A DNA stretch of 21,999 bases from CAZKCK01 sp964552325 (lineage in GTDB: Bacteria > Bacteroidota > Bacteroidia > Bacteroidales > TTA-H9). The stretch lies in NCBI GenBank assembly GCA_964552325.1, contig CAZKHA010000047.1, forward strand, positions 1 through 21,999, in the 5' to 3' direction. The notes below the pieces were generated by a model, which had not been told where the DNA came from, searched no databases, and saw only the letters and a program-made list of their open reading frames with translations. Position 1 is the stretch's first letter, and every line of letters begins with the position of its first letter. Position numbers and translations under genes: made by a program. Below, piece by piece: positions 8,557-17,174 of this stretch.

Positions 8557-8758
8557 TGTTGCTATCTTTTTTAGCGCTGCAATGGGATGTTGGATAATGA
8601 AATTGCATAAAACCCGCCACAACGAGTTTGTTTCAAAAAATGGTTGTGTAATGGGTGGTATGAAGGTTAACTTCTGTTAATGTGCTGTATTTAGCCCCTA
8701 TGGCTCGTTAGAAATGAATATGTAAATTCAATGTAGAATCTTTGAATTCAAAGATGGT

Positions 8759-11700
8759 ATGGATACAAAAACGGGCTTTACTCCCAAGCAAATGAACAGA
8801 AGTATTTATGCCCGAATGATTCGGGTGTTTATAACAACAGGTTTGATCTTCACCTTATTGATTGTATTGTTTTTGGTGATTGAAAACAAACAAGAGCAGC
8901 TATTTATTGACGCTACAGAGGCGCAACTTAACAACGAAGTTGCAGCACTTATCCAAATAAAAACAGCTGTAACACAACAAGTTGTTTTCGACTATACCTA
9001 TTATGGAGAACTTATTAGCAACATCCATAAACCCGATTCGTTTTGGTTAGAAAACAATATTGCCACCATAATCAACTCGTTTCATGTAAATTATGTGGCC
9101 GTTTTCGATACAAATAGAAGTCTGGTTTATGAAGCAAAGACATCGGCCACATTAAATCACTTTTTTACCAACCAGGTATTTGATGCACTTTACCAAAAAC
9201 GATTCATGAATTGGTTTGTAATAAACAACAACGAACTTTTTGAGGTGAGTTCGGCAACGGTTCATCCTGATCATGATCCCGAACACAAAACAACTCGGCC
9301 ACAAGGGTTTTTATGTATCGTAAAACGATGGGATGATACTGTTTTACATGAATTGGGCGTACTAACAAATACGGTTATTAGCGTTTCAACAACAGTTGAA
9401 AACAGCTCATCAGAGCCCGAAACCAATATTTTTACCACACATGCCTTGCAAAATTATGATGGATCAACCGCCGGATATTTAACGTTTAGCAGAAAAGCAA
9501 ACTCGTTTTCATTGTTCAAAAACTTGGCTATTTATGGTTTGCTGACATTTGTTGTTGCTTTCTTGTTGATATTTTTATTTATGTTTATATCTTTTAGGAG
9601 GTTAGTAAACTATCCGTTAAGTCTCATAATGAAAATACTTGAAGAAGAACATGTTAACGACATCAGCCTTTTGCAAAATTGTAAAGGCGAATTTAAAGAT
9701 ATTGGGTTTTTATTCGGGGATTTTGTAAGCCAAAAGAATGCACTTAAAAACGCCCGAGACATTGCCTTTTCTGGAGAACAGAAATATCATTCGTTGTTTC
9801 AGCACATGTTAAATGGTTTTGCATTATGCAAAATGGTTTTTCGGGATAATGAGCCTGTTGATGTCATTTTGGTGGAAGTAAACAAATCGTTTGAACATCA
9901 AACCAAGTTTTCAAACGTTAAAGGCAAGAGCATGAAGAGATTTATACCCAGTGTCTTTGAAACTGATTCTGAGGTATTTAAACGCATAGCGAAGATATTG
10001 GAAACTGGTAAAGCCGAACGATTTGAGTATTACATAAAAGCGCTGGAAAGTTGGGTTGATTATTCGATTTATGCTGCCGATAAAGAGCATTTTATCGTGC
10101 TTTTTGATGTTATCACCGCGAAAAAGCGTTGGCAGGATGCAATCAAACTAAGTAATAGCAGGCTGGTTAGGGCACAACGTGTTGCTCAGATTGGTAGCTG
10201 GGAAAAGGATTTACTAACAGGCGAGCTGCATTGGTCAGATCAAATGTTTCCATTGCTTTGTGTTGAACCTTCCCAGGCTTTAACCCCCATGGTTATAGAG
10301 TCGATATTTCCGGCAGAGGAATATGCCCGCGTTACGGCTGCTATCGAAGAAGCAAAAGCGCTATTAAAGCCCTATAGTATTGATTATAGGATTTTGACCC
10401 CTGATAATCAAACACGTTACTTACATGATGAAGGCGAAGTTATTGTAGATGCCGAGGGAAATCCTATCCGTATGCATGGCACCACACAGAATGTTACCGA
10501 CAGGGTTTTAGCAGAAAGCAAAGTATTTGAAATAGGCCAGTACTATCAATCCATTATTGATAATGCACCAGATGGCATTGTTGTTTTAGACCAAAGCTCA
10601 CGATTCAAGTATTTTAGCCCCTCAGCCATCCGAATGTTTGGCTATGAAGCAGCAGATGTATCTTATGTTATCCCAAACGAGAAAACACATCCCGATGATT
10701 TACCGATGGTTTTACAAGAACTCGGTCAATTGCTCCAAAACCCTGATTATAAGCCAACGCTACAGTATCGGTTTCTTCGGAAGGATAATACATGGATTTG
10801 GATAGAAAGCACATTTAGTAATATGTTTTTAAATCCCTATGTTAATGGGATTGTAATCAACTTTAGGGATATAACATTCAAAAAGCAATCTGAATTAGCA
10901 CTGGAGGAGTCAAAGCATTTCTTGGATAGAATTATTAATACGATGCCGGTTGGGGTGTTTTGGAAAGATTTATCACTTATATACCAGGGTTGTAATAAGA
11001 GTTTTGCAGAAAACGCAGGCTTTAATAACCCGAGAGAAATTATTGGAAAAAGTGACGATGAATTATGCTGGCACGAGAACGCTCAAGCCTATCAATTGGA
11101 TGATTTGGAGGTAATTAATTCTGGAGTTGCCAAATTAAACATCGAAGAGCCGCTGGTAAGACATGATGGATCCACCATTTCGTTGTTAACCGGCAAAACC
11201 CCCTTGCGAAACATCAAGGGTGAGATAATAGGGGTTTTAGGTTCGTTTTTTGACATCAGTTTATTAAAGAAAACCCAAATTGAACTGATTGCGGCCCGCA
11301 TGAAAGCTGAAGAAAACGACCGCCTAAAATCTGCTTTTTTGGCCAATATGAGCCACGAAATACGCACACCTATGAATGGAATCCTGGGATTTACCGATTT
11401 ACTTAAAGATCCGGAAAACACCATACAGGACCAAGAGCTCTATATCCAAATGATAGAAAAGAGTGGGAGGCGAATGCTGCGAACCATAAACGATATAATT
11501 GATATATCGAAGATAGAAGCAGGCCAGATGGATACCACCATTAGCCAGGTGAATATAAACCAACAGCTTTCATTTATTTTGCAGTTTTTTATGCCCGAGG
11601 CCAAGGCCAAGGGATTAAAACTATCCGCCAACTTAACCTTGCCCGACGACAAAGCCTTGTTTTATACCGACCAAGATAAGTTTAATGCCATTGTAACCAA

Positions 11701-12430
11701 TTTGGTTAAGAACGCCATCAAATACACACTAAATGGCTCCGTAAGTTTTGGCTATGAATTCGTTAAAAACCAATTGCAACTTTATGTTACCGATACGGGC
11801 ATTGGCATCCCTAAAGACAGGCAAAACGCCATTTTTGATCGCTTTGTTCAAGCCGATATTGCCGACAAAATGGCGTTGGAGGGCTCAGGCTTAGGACTAA
11901 CTATTTCTCGAGCTTTTGTAGAAATGCTAGGAGGATCCATAACCCTTGAGAGCCAAGAAGGTGTTGGAAGTAAATTTATAGTACACTTGCCCACTAAAGG
12001 AAATGCACAGGAGCTCGAAGCATTTATTGGCGAACAGCATCACGTTGAAAACGTTGGCACAGCCGCCTGTATTTTAATTGTGGAAGATGAACCCATTTCG
12101 GAGAAGTTTTTCGATGCAGCCTTACGAAAAACCAACTATAAACTGCTGCACGCGCATTCGGCAGACGAGGCAATAGAAATTTGCAAACAAACCCCTGGCA
12201 TTGATTTAATCCTTATGGATATAAAAATGGCTGGCATGAATGGATATGAGGCTACACGCCAAATTAGGAGTTTTAACAAAGATGTTATTATAATTGCCCA
12301 AACTGCTTATTGCCAAACCGGAGAACGTACCAAAGCCATAGAAGCTGGTTGCAACGATTACTTGACCAAACCAATTTCAACTCCTACGTTGTTGGCAGCA
12401 ATAAGGAAACATTTAATAGGTACAAAGTAA
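8759..12430 (+). CDS. Membrane hybrid histidine kinase (CHASE4-like sensor, four PAS, HisKA, HATPase, receiver)
   Basis: 1223 aa. A transmembrane segment at about 22-42 is followed by an extracytoplasmic domain (43-250) resembling CHASE4 (FDYTYYGELI, FHVNYVAVFD), and a second membrane segment at about 254-279. Four PAS-type domains lie at about 343-455, 470-582, 593-708 and 719-837. HisKA carries the phospho-acceptor H866 in NMSHEIRTPMNG. HATPase has the N box NLVKNAIKYT (981-990), DTGIGIP (1012-1018) and GSGLGL (1042-1047). The C-terminal receiver has the acidic pair near 1109-1110, phospho-acceptor D1154 and K1204. All key residues are intact, so autophosphorylation and an internal His-to-Asp relay are expected. 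There is no output domain, so a separate phosphotransfer protein or regulator is needed. It converges with the NtrC/NtrY-like pair across only 11 bp; a functional link is possible but not shown. Confidence 0.92.
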   Translation: MDTKTGFTPKQMNRSIYARMIRVFITTGLIFTLLIVLFLVIENKQEQLFIDATEAQLNNEVAALIQIKTAVTQQVVFDYTYYGELISNIHKPDSFWLENNIATIINSFHVNYVAVFDTNRSLVYEAKTSATLNHFFTNQVFDALYQKRFMNWFVINNNELFEVSSATVHPDHDPEHKTTRPQGFLCIVKRWDDTVLHELGVLTNTVISVSTTVENSSSEPETNIFTTHALQNYDGSTAGYLTFSRKANSFSLFKNLAIYGLLTFVVAFLLIFLFMFISFRRLVNYPLSLIMKILEEEHVNDISLLQNCKGEFKDIGFLFGDFVSQKNALKNARDIAFSGEQKYHSLFQHMLNGFALCKMVFRDNEPVDVILVEVNKSFEHQTKFSNVKGKSMKRFIPSVFETDSEVFKRIAKILETGKAERFEYYIKALESWVDYSIYAADKEHFIVLFDVITAKKRWQDAIKLSNSRLVRAQRVAQIGSWEKDLLTGELHWSDQMFPLLCVEPSQALTPMVIESIFPAEEYARVTAAIEEAKALLKPYSIDYRILTPDNQTRYLHDEGEVIVDAEGNPIRMHGTTQNVTDRVLAESKVFEIGQYYQSIIDNAPDGIVVLDQSSRFKYFSPSAIRMFGYEAADVSYVIPNEKTHPDDLPMVLQELGQLLQNPDYKPTLQYRFLRKDNTWIWIESTFSNMFLNPYVNGIVINFRDITFKKQSELALEESKHFLDRIINTMPVGVFWKDLSLIYQGCNKSFAENAGFNNPREIIGKSDDELCWHENAQAYQLDDLEVINSGVAKLNIEEPLVRHDGSTISLLTGKTPLRNIKGEIIGVLGSFFDISLLKKTQIELIAARMKAEENDRLKSAFLANMSHEIRTPMNGILGFTDLLKDPENTIQDQELYIQMIEKSGRRMLRTINDIIDISKIEAGQMDTTISQVNINQQLSFILQFFMPEAKAKGLKLSANLTLPDDKALFYTDQDKFNAIVTNLVKNAIKYTLNGSVSFGYEFVKNQLQLYVTDTGIGIPKDRQNAIFDRFVQADIADKMALEGSGLGLTISRAFVEMLGGSITLESQEGVGSKFIVHLPTKGNAQELEAFIGEQHHVENVGTAACILIVEDEPISEKFFDAALRKTNYKLLHAHSADEAIEICKQTPGIDLILMDIKMAGMNGYEATRQIRSFNKDVIIIAQTAYCQTGERTKAIEAGCNDYLTKPISTPTLLAAIRKHLIGTK

Positions 12431-12441
12431 CCTATTGTACA

Positions 12442-13797
12442 TTAAAAAGTTAGAGTAAAAAGCGCACCTTCATCGGGCCACGATTTAACGCTTATTGTGC
12501 CTTTGTGGAGGTGCATTATTTGCCGTGAAAGACTAAGCCCAATACCCGAACCATCTTTTTTTGAAGTGAAAAAAGGCATGAATATTTTATCCATGATATC
12601 CGGTTTTATACCTGGCCCATTATCTTGAACTTCAATTACAACCCTGCCATTTTTGTTCGGAAAAGCGTTTAATTGAATCCTTGCTCCTTCCCTGTTTTTT
12701 AAAGCATCTGATGCATTTAGAATGAGATTAATAAGCACTTGATCCACCAAATCGGGATCAGCTGTAAGCATCAGGCCCGAGGGCTCAACATGTGTCTTTA
12801 TTTTTATGCCCGCTTCCTCAAGTTTTGGTTGCATAAGACGTATGGCTCTATTAAATAGCTCTTCAACACCAAAGTACCTAAAGTTTGGCTTAGGAATTCG
12901 GGTCAAATTGCGGTAAAGCTCTACAAAGCTTAGCAAGCCCTGGCTGCGGCTAATTATGGTTTTTAAAGCATCTTGAATATTGTCAATATCGTCCTTATCT
13001 AACTGATTTACCTTTGATTGCTGCGTTTCTTCATCGTACATCATCTCGGTTACGGTAGCTGCCAACGACGAGATAGGGGTTATCGAATTCATGATTTCGT
13101 GTGTAAGCACGCGTATCATTTTCTGCCACGATTCAATTTCTTTTTCTTCTAATTCAGCATGGATGTTTTGTAACGAAACCAGCGTATAGTCTTCGTTGCG
13201 CAACCTAAATTCGGTAGCACGCACCAACAATTGCAAAAGCTCATCGCCAACAAAGAGCTTGATTATCATGCTATCTCCAGCCCGTAGTTTTAAAAGGATT
13301 TCTGGTAAGCCATGTTTTATGCGTTCAAGTTCCGAAACATCCCTCAAGGTATTTAGGCTCAGCAAACGTTTTACGGCGTTGTTAAACATATCTACCTTGC
13401 CATCTTTACGAAAGGCTAGAATGCCAATGCTAACATGTTGTACAACAGTCTGCAAGTAATTAAAGTGTTCTTCTTTTTCAGCCCTGTTTTTCTTAAACTC
13501 GCTTATCACCTCATTAAAAGCTAAGGTAAGCCGTTCAAAGCTACGGCCTAAGCCTTTGCTGGCAAAGGATGTTGAAAAGTCGGAATGCCGGATGCTCTCA
13601 AGAAATTGGGTTATATGGTGGTTTGTGCGCTCAACGTAGGCAATAAGTTCAACCACTTGACCCACAATTAACAAGGCCAACACCAAGCCACTAAACCAGA
13701 ATTGATGGCTGCTAATTAACCAGGCACAAGCCACCATGGCTGCTTGCAACAGCAAAACGCGTATAACTACCCCTATCCTGAAGCCTTTAAAGCCCAT
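12442..13797 (-). CDS. NtrY-like sensor histidine kinase
   Basis: 451 aa. Two closely spaced membrane segments (about 9-29 and 33-55) leave almost no periplasmic loop, so it probably senses a membrane or cytoplasmic signal. A linker (56-108) is followed by a PAS-like region (112-210), HisKA with H233 (VLTHEIMNSITP), and an HATPase with N361 (NLILNASDAL), DNGPG (392-396), the F box FMPFFTSKKDGS and GSGIGL (416-421). The HEIMNSITPI form of the H box is typical of NtrY/NtrB-type kinases. It begins inside the last codons of the upstream response regulator gene, overlapping by 11 bp, so the two are translationally coupled and form a cognate pair. Confidence 0.92.
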   Translation of the reverse strand: MGFKGFRIGVVIRVLLLQAAMVACAWLISSHQFWFSGLVLALLIVGQVVELIAYVERTNHHITQFLESIRHSDFSTSFASKGLGRSFERLTLAFNEVISEFKKNRAEKEEHFNYLQTVVQHVSIGILAFRKDGKVDMFNNAVKRLLSLNTLRDVSELERIKHGLPEILLKLRAGDSMIIKLFVGDELLQLLVRATEFRLRNEDYTLVSLQNIHAELEEKEIESWQKMIRVLTHEIMNSITPISSLAATVTEMMYDEETQQSKVNQLDKDDIDNIQDALKTIISRSQGLLSFVELYRNLTRIPKPNFRYFGVEELFNRAIRLMQPKLEEAGIKIKTHVEPSGLMLTADPDLVDQVLINLILNASDALKNREGARIQLNAFPNKNGRVVIEVQDNGPGIKPDIMDKIFMPFFTSKKDGSGIGLSLSRQIMHLHKGTISVKSWPDEGALFTLTF

Positions 13798-15166
13798 ATT
13801 TTTCGATTCTGCGGTAGAGCGATGCCCGAGTTAGCCCTAATTCTTTGGCTGCTTTGCTTATATTCCCGCCATGTTTATCTATTACCTTGCGAATGAGCAT
13901 TTTTTCAGTTTCTTCAAGGTTCATGTTCCCGCCAATAATCTCGGTACTGCGTTCTTCGTCGGCAGGAGATAGGAAGAAGTCGGAGGGTTGTAAAATATTT
14001 GATTCACTTAATATTACAGCACGTTCAACGGCATGTTGCAACTCACGTATGTTCCCGGGCCAATTGTGCTTCTCGAGCCGCTTAATAGTCATGGCATTCA
14101 GGCGTTTAAGTGGCATTTTATATTTTTTGCTGTAGATATTAAGAAAATGTTCGGCAAGCAAGGGAAGGTCTTCAACCCGGTCGCGTAAGGGTGGCACTTG
14201 AATTTCGACCGTATTGATGCGGTAGAGCAAATCCTGACGGAATTTGCCATCATTAACCATTTGATACAAGGGCATATTGGTAGCACAAATAACGCGCACA
14301 TCAATAGGTATCTCGCGATTAGTGCCCAAGCGTACTACCTTGCGGTTTTGCAACACACTTAACAATTTCGATTGTAAGGGAAATGATAGGTTTCCAATTT
14401 CATCCAAGAAAATGGTGCCTTTGTTGGCCGCTTCAAAACGCCCAGCACGATCTTCCTTGGCATCGGTAAAGGCTCCTTTTTTAAACCCAAACAGCTCACT
14501 TTCAAACAGTGTTTCGCTTATGGCCCCCAAGTCAACACTAATAAAAATTTCATTTTTGCGTTTCGAAGCGCGATGTATGGCACGAGCCAACAACTCTTTG
14601 CCTGTACCATTCTCGCCAAGTACAAGCACATTGGCATCGGTTACAGCAACTTTATTAACGGTGGCCATTACCTTTTGCATAGCCCCCGATTGCCCTATAA
14701 GATGCTGGAATCCTTGATCTTGGTCAGCTACTATGATTTTTTTTTTGGAACGGAGATCTTCCAGTTCCTTTTTCGACTCGCGTAATTGCAGGTTGGCAGA
14801 GATGGTAGCCAATAGCTTTTTGTTGTCCCATGGCTTTAGCAAAAAGTTGGTAGCACCTTCTTTTATGCCCTGCACGGCAAGTTCTATATCGCCATATCCT
14901 GTAATAAAAATTACCACGGCAGCGGGGTCAATCTCCAAGATAACGTTCAGCCAGTGGAAGCCTTCCTTACCACTTGTGGCATCACGCGAAAAATTCATGT
15001 CGAGCAAGATTACATCGTAGTTCTCATTTTTGAGCAAGTTGGGTATGTTATCGGGAATTGATTCCGAATGAACAACCATAAAGTGCTGTTTTAGAAAGAG
15101 TTTTGCAGCCAACAAAACATCAAGGTCATCATCAACTACCAGAATTTTGGCTTGAATTTTTTCCAT
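13787..15166 (-). CDS. NtrC-family sigma-54-dependent response regulator (GAFTDA variant)
   Basis: 459 aa from the ATG at 15166. The receiver domain (6-122) has the acidic pair D12/D13, phospho-acceptor D56 and K111. The AAA+ domain (about 155-385) has Walker A GENGTGKE (184-191), Walker B TIFLDE (251-256) and the conserved HNWPGNIREL. The C-terminal Fis-type helix-turn-helix is at 425-458. The sigma-54 contact loop reads GAFTDA (231-236) instead of GAFTGA; the second sigma-54 activator in this window keeps GAFTGA. A frame extension to 15238 would add 24 residues, but a promoter-like pair lies inside that stretch and MEKIQAKILVVDDD is a normal receiver start. The cognate kinase gene overlaps its end. 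Confidence 0.92.
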   Translation of the reverse strand: MEKIQAKILVVDDDLDVLLAAKLFLKQHFMVVHSESIPDNIPNLLKNENYDVILLDMNFSRDATSGKEGFHWLNVILEIDPAAVVIFITGYGDIELAVQGIKEGATNFLLKPWDNKKLLATISANLQLRESKKELEDLRSKKKIIVADQDQGFQHLIGQSGAMQKVMATVNKVAVTDANVLVLGENGTGKELLARAIHRASKRKNEIFISVDLGAISETLFESELFGFKKGAFTDAKEDRAGRFEAANKGTIFLDEIGNLSFPLQSKLLSVLQNRKVVRLGTNREIPIDVRVICATNMPLYQMVNDGKFRQDLLYRINTVEIQVPPLRDRVEDLPLLAEHFLNIYSKKYKMPLKRLNAMTIKRLEKHNWPGNIRELQHAVERAVILSESNILQPSDFFLSPADEERSTEIIGGNMNLEETEKMLIRKVIDKHGGNISKAAKELGLTRASLYRRIEKYGL

Positions 15167-15205
15167 AATCGACGTAAATGGATGATTAGTACTAAAATGA
15201 GGGTT

Positions 15206-15239
15206 CAAAGATATGAAACATTGTACGAAAACGAACAAA
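15206..15239 (-). promoter_or_regulatory. Putative -33/-7 promoter of the response regulator / kinase operon
   Basis: On the reverse strand, TATCTTTG (15213-15206) matches TAnnTTTG. A TTTTG-type -33 element (TTTG, 15239-15236) lies 22 bp upstream. Transcription would start near 15199, about 33 nt before the ATG at 15166, which supports that start. Confidence 0.5.
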
Positions 15240-15356
15240 AGAAGTTACACGAATTCATCACGTGACAAGACTTAATTTTATGGGCCTGTCCCAACTTATA
15301 CAATCCCCTAGCCTAACCGGTTTGCTCGCCTTAATGTATTATATGTTGGAATAGAC

Positions 15357-15364
15357 TACCTTTG
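15357..15364 (+). promoter_or_regulatory. Putative -7 box of the DEAD-box helicase gene
   Basis: TACCTTTG matches TAnnTTTG. A start near 15370 leaves a leader of about 50 nt before the ATG at 15423. This argues against the upstream in-frame ATG at 15369. No -33 element is clear. Confidence 0.45.
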
Positions 15365-15422
15365 CACTTTGCATATTCTCTTAATTCGTGTTGAATTAAG
15401 CCGCGAAATGCAATGCTGCAAC

Positions 15423-16658
15423 ATGAAATTTACTGAATTCAATCTGCACCCTCAAGTACTCGAAGGAATCGATGCCTTGGGTTATCAAGAAGCTACTCCG
15501 GTGCAAGAGTTGGCCATACCTGCCATATTGCAAGGCCGTGACTTGCTGGCCTCTGCACAAACCGGAACTGGAAAAACTGCAGCATTTTTGTTACCGCTTA
15601 TCCACCGTATGATTACCGAACCCGAACACAAAACCGTCAAAGCCTTGGTAATTGTTCCCACACGCGAATTAGCTGTGCAGATTGATCAACAAATGGAGGG
15701 CTTGTCGTACTTTGCAAAAGTAACATCCGTGGCCGTGTATGGTGGAAGCGATGGAGCTGTGTTTACACGTGAAAAACAAGCACTTATGGAGGGAGCCGAT
15801 TTGGTAGTTTGTACACCGGGCCGCATGCTTTCGCACCTTAATATGGGTTATGTTAACCTTGAGGGACTTCGGTATCTCATTCTTGACGAAGCTGACCGTA
15901 TGCTTGACATGGGTTTTTATGATGATATCATGAGAATGGTTTCATTCTTGCCAAAAGAGCGGCAGAACCTCTTGTTTTCGGCAACGATGCCAAGCAAAAT
16001 TCGGGAAATGGCCGGCAAACTATTACGCGATCCAGTTAAAGTTGATATTGCCGTTTCAAAACCAGCTGAGCGTGTTTTACAAGCCGCTTACGTTGTTTAC
16101 GAGAAACAAAAGATTCCTTTTATTGCACAACTGCTCGAACGTAACAAGCTTCGCAGCACGCTGATTTTTTGTTCACGCAAGATAAAAGCCAAAGATTTGA
16201 ACCGAGAACTCAAGCGCAGAGGCTTCTCTTCAGAAGAAATCCATTCTGATTTGGAACAAACCGAACGCGAGGAAGTCTTGAATAAATTTAGAAGCCGGAA
16301 AATCTCGATTTTGGTAGCAACTGACATACTCTCCAGGGGCATTGATATAGAAGATATTGACCTGATTGTTAATTTTGATGTGCCCAACGATGGCGAAGAT
16401 TACATCCATCGGATTGGACGCACAGCTCGTGCCCAAAGCGATGGGGTAGCCCTTACCCTTATCGGGGAGGACGAGCAACGTAAGTTTGCCGCCATTGAAG
16501 ACATGCTTGGCACAACGGTGTACAAGGATCGGATTCCAGAGGAACTTGGTGCCACGCCGGCCTATAATCCATCGAAACGCTCGCAAGGCGGGCCCATGCG
16601 GCGATCAAGCGCACGGCCTAAACCAAACCCAAATAGACCCTCGCGAACGAGGCCGTAA
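15423..16658 (+). CDS. DEAD-box ATP-dependent RNA helicase (RhlE-like)
   Basis: 411 aa from the ATG at 15423. It has the complete motif set: Q motif GYQEATPVQ (20-28), motif I AQTGTGKT (45-52), PTRELA (79-84), TPGR (131-134), DEAD (155-158), SAT (186-188), TDILSRGIDI in the second RecA domain (300-309) and HRIGRTAR (329-336). A basic, Pro/Arg-rich tail (380-411) replaces longer RNA-binding extensions. Family role: ATP-driven unwinding of short RNA duplexes in ribosome assembly, RNA decay or cold adaptation. Upstream in-frame ATGs at 15369 and 15408 exist, but MKFTEFNLHPQVL is the usual N-terminus of the family in Bacteroidota. It is divergent from the two-component operon and has no co-directional close neighbour. 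Confidence 0.93.
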   Translation: MKFTEFNLHPQVLEGIDALGYQEATPVQELAIPAILQGRDLLASAQTGTGKTAAFLLPLIHRMITEPEHKTVKALVIVPTRELAVQIDQQMEGLSYFAKVTSVAVYGGSDGAVFTREKQALMEGADLVVCTPGRMLSHLNMGYVNLEGLRYLILDEADRMLDMGFYDDIMRMVSFLPKERQNLLFSATMPSKIREMAGKLLRDPVKVDIAVSKPAERVLQAAYVVYEKQKIPFIAQLLERNKLRSTLIFCSRKIKAKDLNRELKRRGFSSEEIHSDLEQTEREEVLNKFRSRKISILVATDILSRGIDIEDIDLIVNFDVPNDGEDYIHRIGRTARAQSDGVALTLIGEDEQRKFAAIEDMLGTTVYKDRIPEELGATPAYNPSKRSQGGPMRRSSARPKPNPNRPSRTRP

Positions 16659-16680
16659 GGGTTGTTTGTTGCTTTTTTTT
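16637..16680 (+). terminator. Weak candidate terminator at the end of the helicase gene
   Basis: Two mutually exclusive hairpins overlap the stop codon: CCTCG-CGAA-CGAGG (16639-16652) and ACCCT with AGGGT (16637-16641, 16658-16662). A T-rich stretch ends in eight T (16673-16680). The T run is 10 or more nt from the stem, so the call is uncertain. Confidence 0.3.
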
Positions 16681-17086
16681 GAATCTGTTGGCTAAAACCA
16701 ACGTATGTAAATATCGCCATTAACATGGTTGCCAACGCATAGGCAATAAGTTAGACCAATCAAATTGCCAACGCATACTTGCATATATGAACAGCTAGAA
16801 GCCGGTAATCCTAAAAAGCCGGGGCGAGCAATTCACCTAACTTCAATTAGCAATTGCTGATAATCACCCTGATTTTTTAGGCAAACCTTAGTACGCACCT
16901 AACTTTATGTCTTTGTTTATAACCAGCAAACGGATTGCATTATGATTAGGTGCTTGACCACCATTAAAACCTTGTTAGTTTATTGTTAATCAGTGTTTAA
17001 TGAATCGGTATTTAACCCCAAGCATTTACCGCGCGCATTCGTTAACCAAAGCGGTTATCAGTGATGTTTTTTGGCTATTCCCCGTC
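16681..17086. other. Non-coding gap with short repeats
   Basis: No open frame with coding character was found on either strand. It contains a 13-bp direct repeat TTGCCAACGCATA (16729-16741 and 16765-16777, period 36). It also has CACCTAACTT twice (16834-16843, 16896-16905), with an inverted TTAGGTG at 16946-16952. Their role is unknown. Confidence 0.5.
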
Positions 17087-17103
17087 TGTCCTAAAATTTA
17101 ACG
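17087..17103 (+). promoter_or_regulatory. Regulator site A (TGTCCT motif)
   Basis: TGTCCTAAAATTTAACG is one of five copies of a 17-bp motif around the sigma-54 activator gene. It lies 34 bp before site B in the same orientation, close to three helical turns. It ends 71 bp before the activator ATG at 17175. Confidence 0.6.
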
Positions 17104-17120
17104 CGCACATTTTTTAAAAA

Positions 17121-17137
17121 TGTCCTAATTTTGAACG
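17121..17137 (+). promoter_or_regulatory. Regulator site B overlapping a -7 box
   Basis: TGTCCTAATTTTGAACG is the second motif copy. Positions 17126-17133 within it read TAATTTTG, a match to the Bacteroidota -7 box. Transcription would begin near 17139, 36 nt before the activator ATG at 17175. A protein bound here would block this promoter, which points to negative autoregulation. Confidence 0.55.
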
Positions 17138-17174
17138 CCCGAAACTTTTGGGCATTCTTAATAGCTTTAGCACC

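Noticed and set aside
8411..8760. RNA gene or riboswitch in the gap before the hybrid kinase
   Set aside because: No tRNA fold or known riboswitch core was recognisable by eye.
17148..17174. TTG start extending the activator by nine residues
   Set aside because: The ATG at 17175 gives the usual AcoR-like N-terminus and a sensible distance from the -7 box.
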